Below, piece after piece: positions 63,690 through 64,000 of a stretch of DNA of 64,000 bases. The DNA comes from Segetibacter koreensis DSM 18137 (GTDB lineage Bacteria; Bacteroidota; Bacteroidia; Chitinophagales; Chitinophagaceae): contig NZ_KB893359.1 in assembly GCF_000374045.1 (NCBI RefSeq), positions 124,001 to 188,000 of the forward strand. The letters run 5' to 3'. Position 1 is the first letter of the stretch; the number at the start of each line of letters is the position of its first letter. Under the pieces are notes generated by a model. It saw only the letters and a program-made list of their open reading frames with translations, was not told where the DNA came from and did not search any database. The position numbers and the translations under genes are program-made.

Positions 63690-64000
63690 GATTCGAATTT
63701 TTGTGTTTAATAATTTGTTTAAAGAAAATAATTAAGAATTGTTATGCAATTCTAAGGAAAAAATAACTTAATGATGAAAGGTTACCACAAATATTTTTTT
63801 ATGAGGCACAAAATACAAAATTTCTTTGGAAGTAGTTAACATCAATAAATATCTGCTTTATAATGCCACAGCAAGTTTCAGGCCAGCCATTAACTATTTT
63901 TTATCATAAAATTAAATAAAAATAAATTTAAAATAAATCTCAATTTTTAATACTGACTAGGCCTTGTTTTACGATTTTTAACGATTTAAACCTATATCCT
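63690..64000. other. Upstream region of the exb operon, to the window edge
   Basis: 311 bp, very AT-rich. It should contain the promoter of exbB, but I find no exact TAnnTTTG on the minus strand. No open frame reaches the edge that I can support. Confidence 0.4.

Overview
The window is AT-rich, densely coding chromosomal DNA from a member of the phylum Bacteroidota. A Chitinophagaceae-like lineage is my best guess; that rank is inference. The evidence is a gldK-gldL-gldM-gldN type IX secretion/gliding cluster, an exbB-exbD-exbD-tonB operon with the N-terminally extended TonB of this phylum, a TonB-dependent receptor behind a thiamine-pyrophosphate riboswitch, and promoters that fit the Bacteroidota consensus (TTTG, 19-21 bases, TAnnTTTG). 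Genes are rarely preceded by a Shine-Dalgarno sequence. I see no insertion sequence, prophage, CRISPR array or rRNA gene.

Layout. 1-590: 5' end of a GH78 alpha-L-rhamnosidase that runs off the left edge. 1006-3123: a class I glutamine amidotransferase and an ATP-grasp-like enzyme, probably one unknown amidation or ligation pathway. 3148-5974: a TlpA-like thioredoxin, then an AraC regulator with a CxxC metal-binding-like N-terminus, a Cys-cluster beta-propeller and a Met-rich periplasmic protein; the last three look like a metal (copper?) response locus. 6131-10411: GH63-type glucosidase, DUF1345 membrane protein, HAD phosphatase. 10544-19636: ECF sigma factor, M13 peptidase, RecQ, LuxE-like acyl-protein synthetase, lipoprotein, UbiA-like membrane protein, M42 aminopeptidase. 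19725-21008: candidate small RNA, initiator tRNA-Met, DUF2807 protein. 21078-23687: promoter, THI-box and predicted thiamine receptor. 24090-29012: gldKLMN. 29292-37030: YyaL-like protein, valS with a long structured leader, a small lipoprotein, and a DEDDh exonuclease/GIY-YIG nuclease fusion. 37077-49875: mostly housekeeping and signalling genes (LolD-like ATPase, gatC, sigma-54 activator with an Hpt protein, stress-type SDR and SRPBCC pair, PAS histidine kinase, CvfB, old yellow enzyme, dicarboxylate symporter, TPR-like protein).

50077-60239 is a branched-chain amino acid cluster, all on the plus strand: leuA (short form), leuB, ilvD, ilvB, ilvN, a VOC protein, ilvC and ilvA. It covers threonine to 2-oxobutanoate, the common ilv steps and two of the leucine steps; leuC and leuD are missing from it. 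60637-63689 is the minus-strand TonB energising operon, which would power receptors such as the one at 21267.

The most promising undescribed items are the valS leader RNA (34893-35059), with a 17-bp closing helix starting at the predicted transcript 5' end; the amidotransferase/ATP-grasp pair; a candidate ~160-nt small RNA at 19739-19898; and a structured segment between ilvC and ilvA. Gene functions are assigned from protein motifs read by eye; no database search was run.
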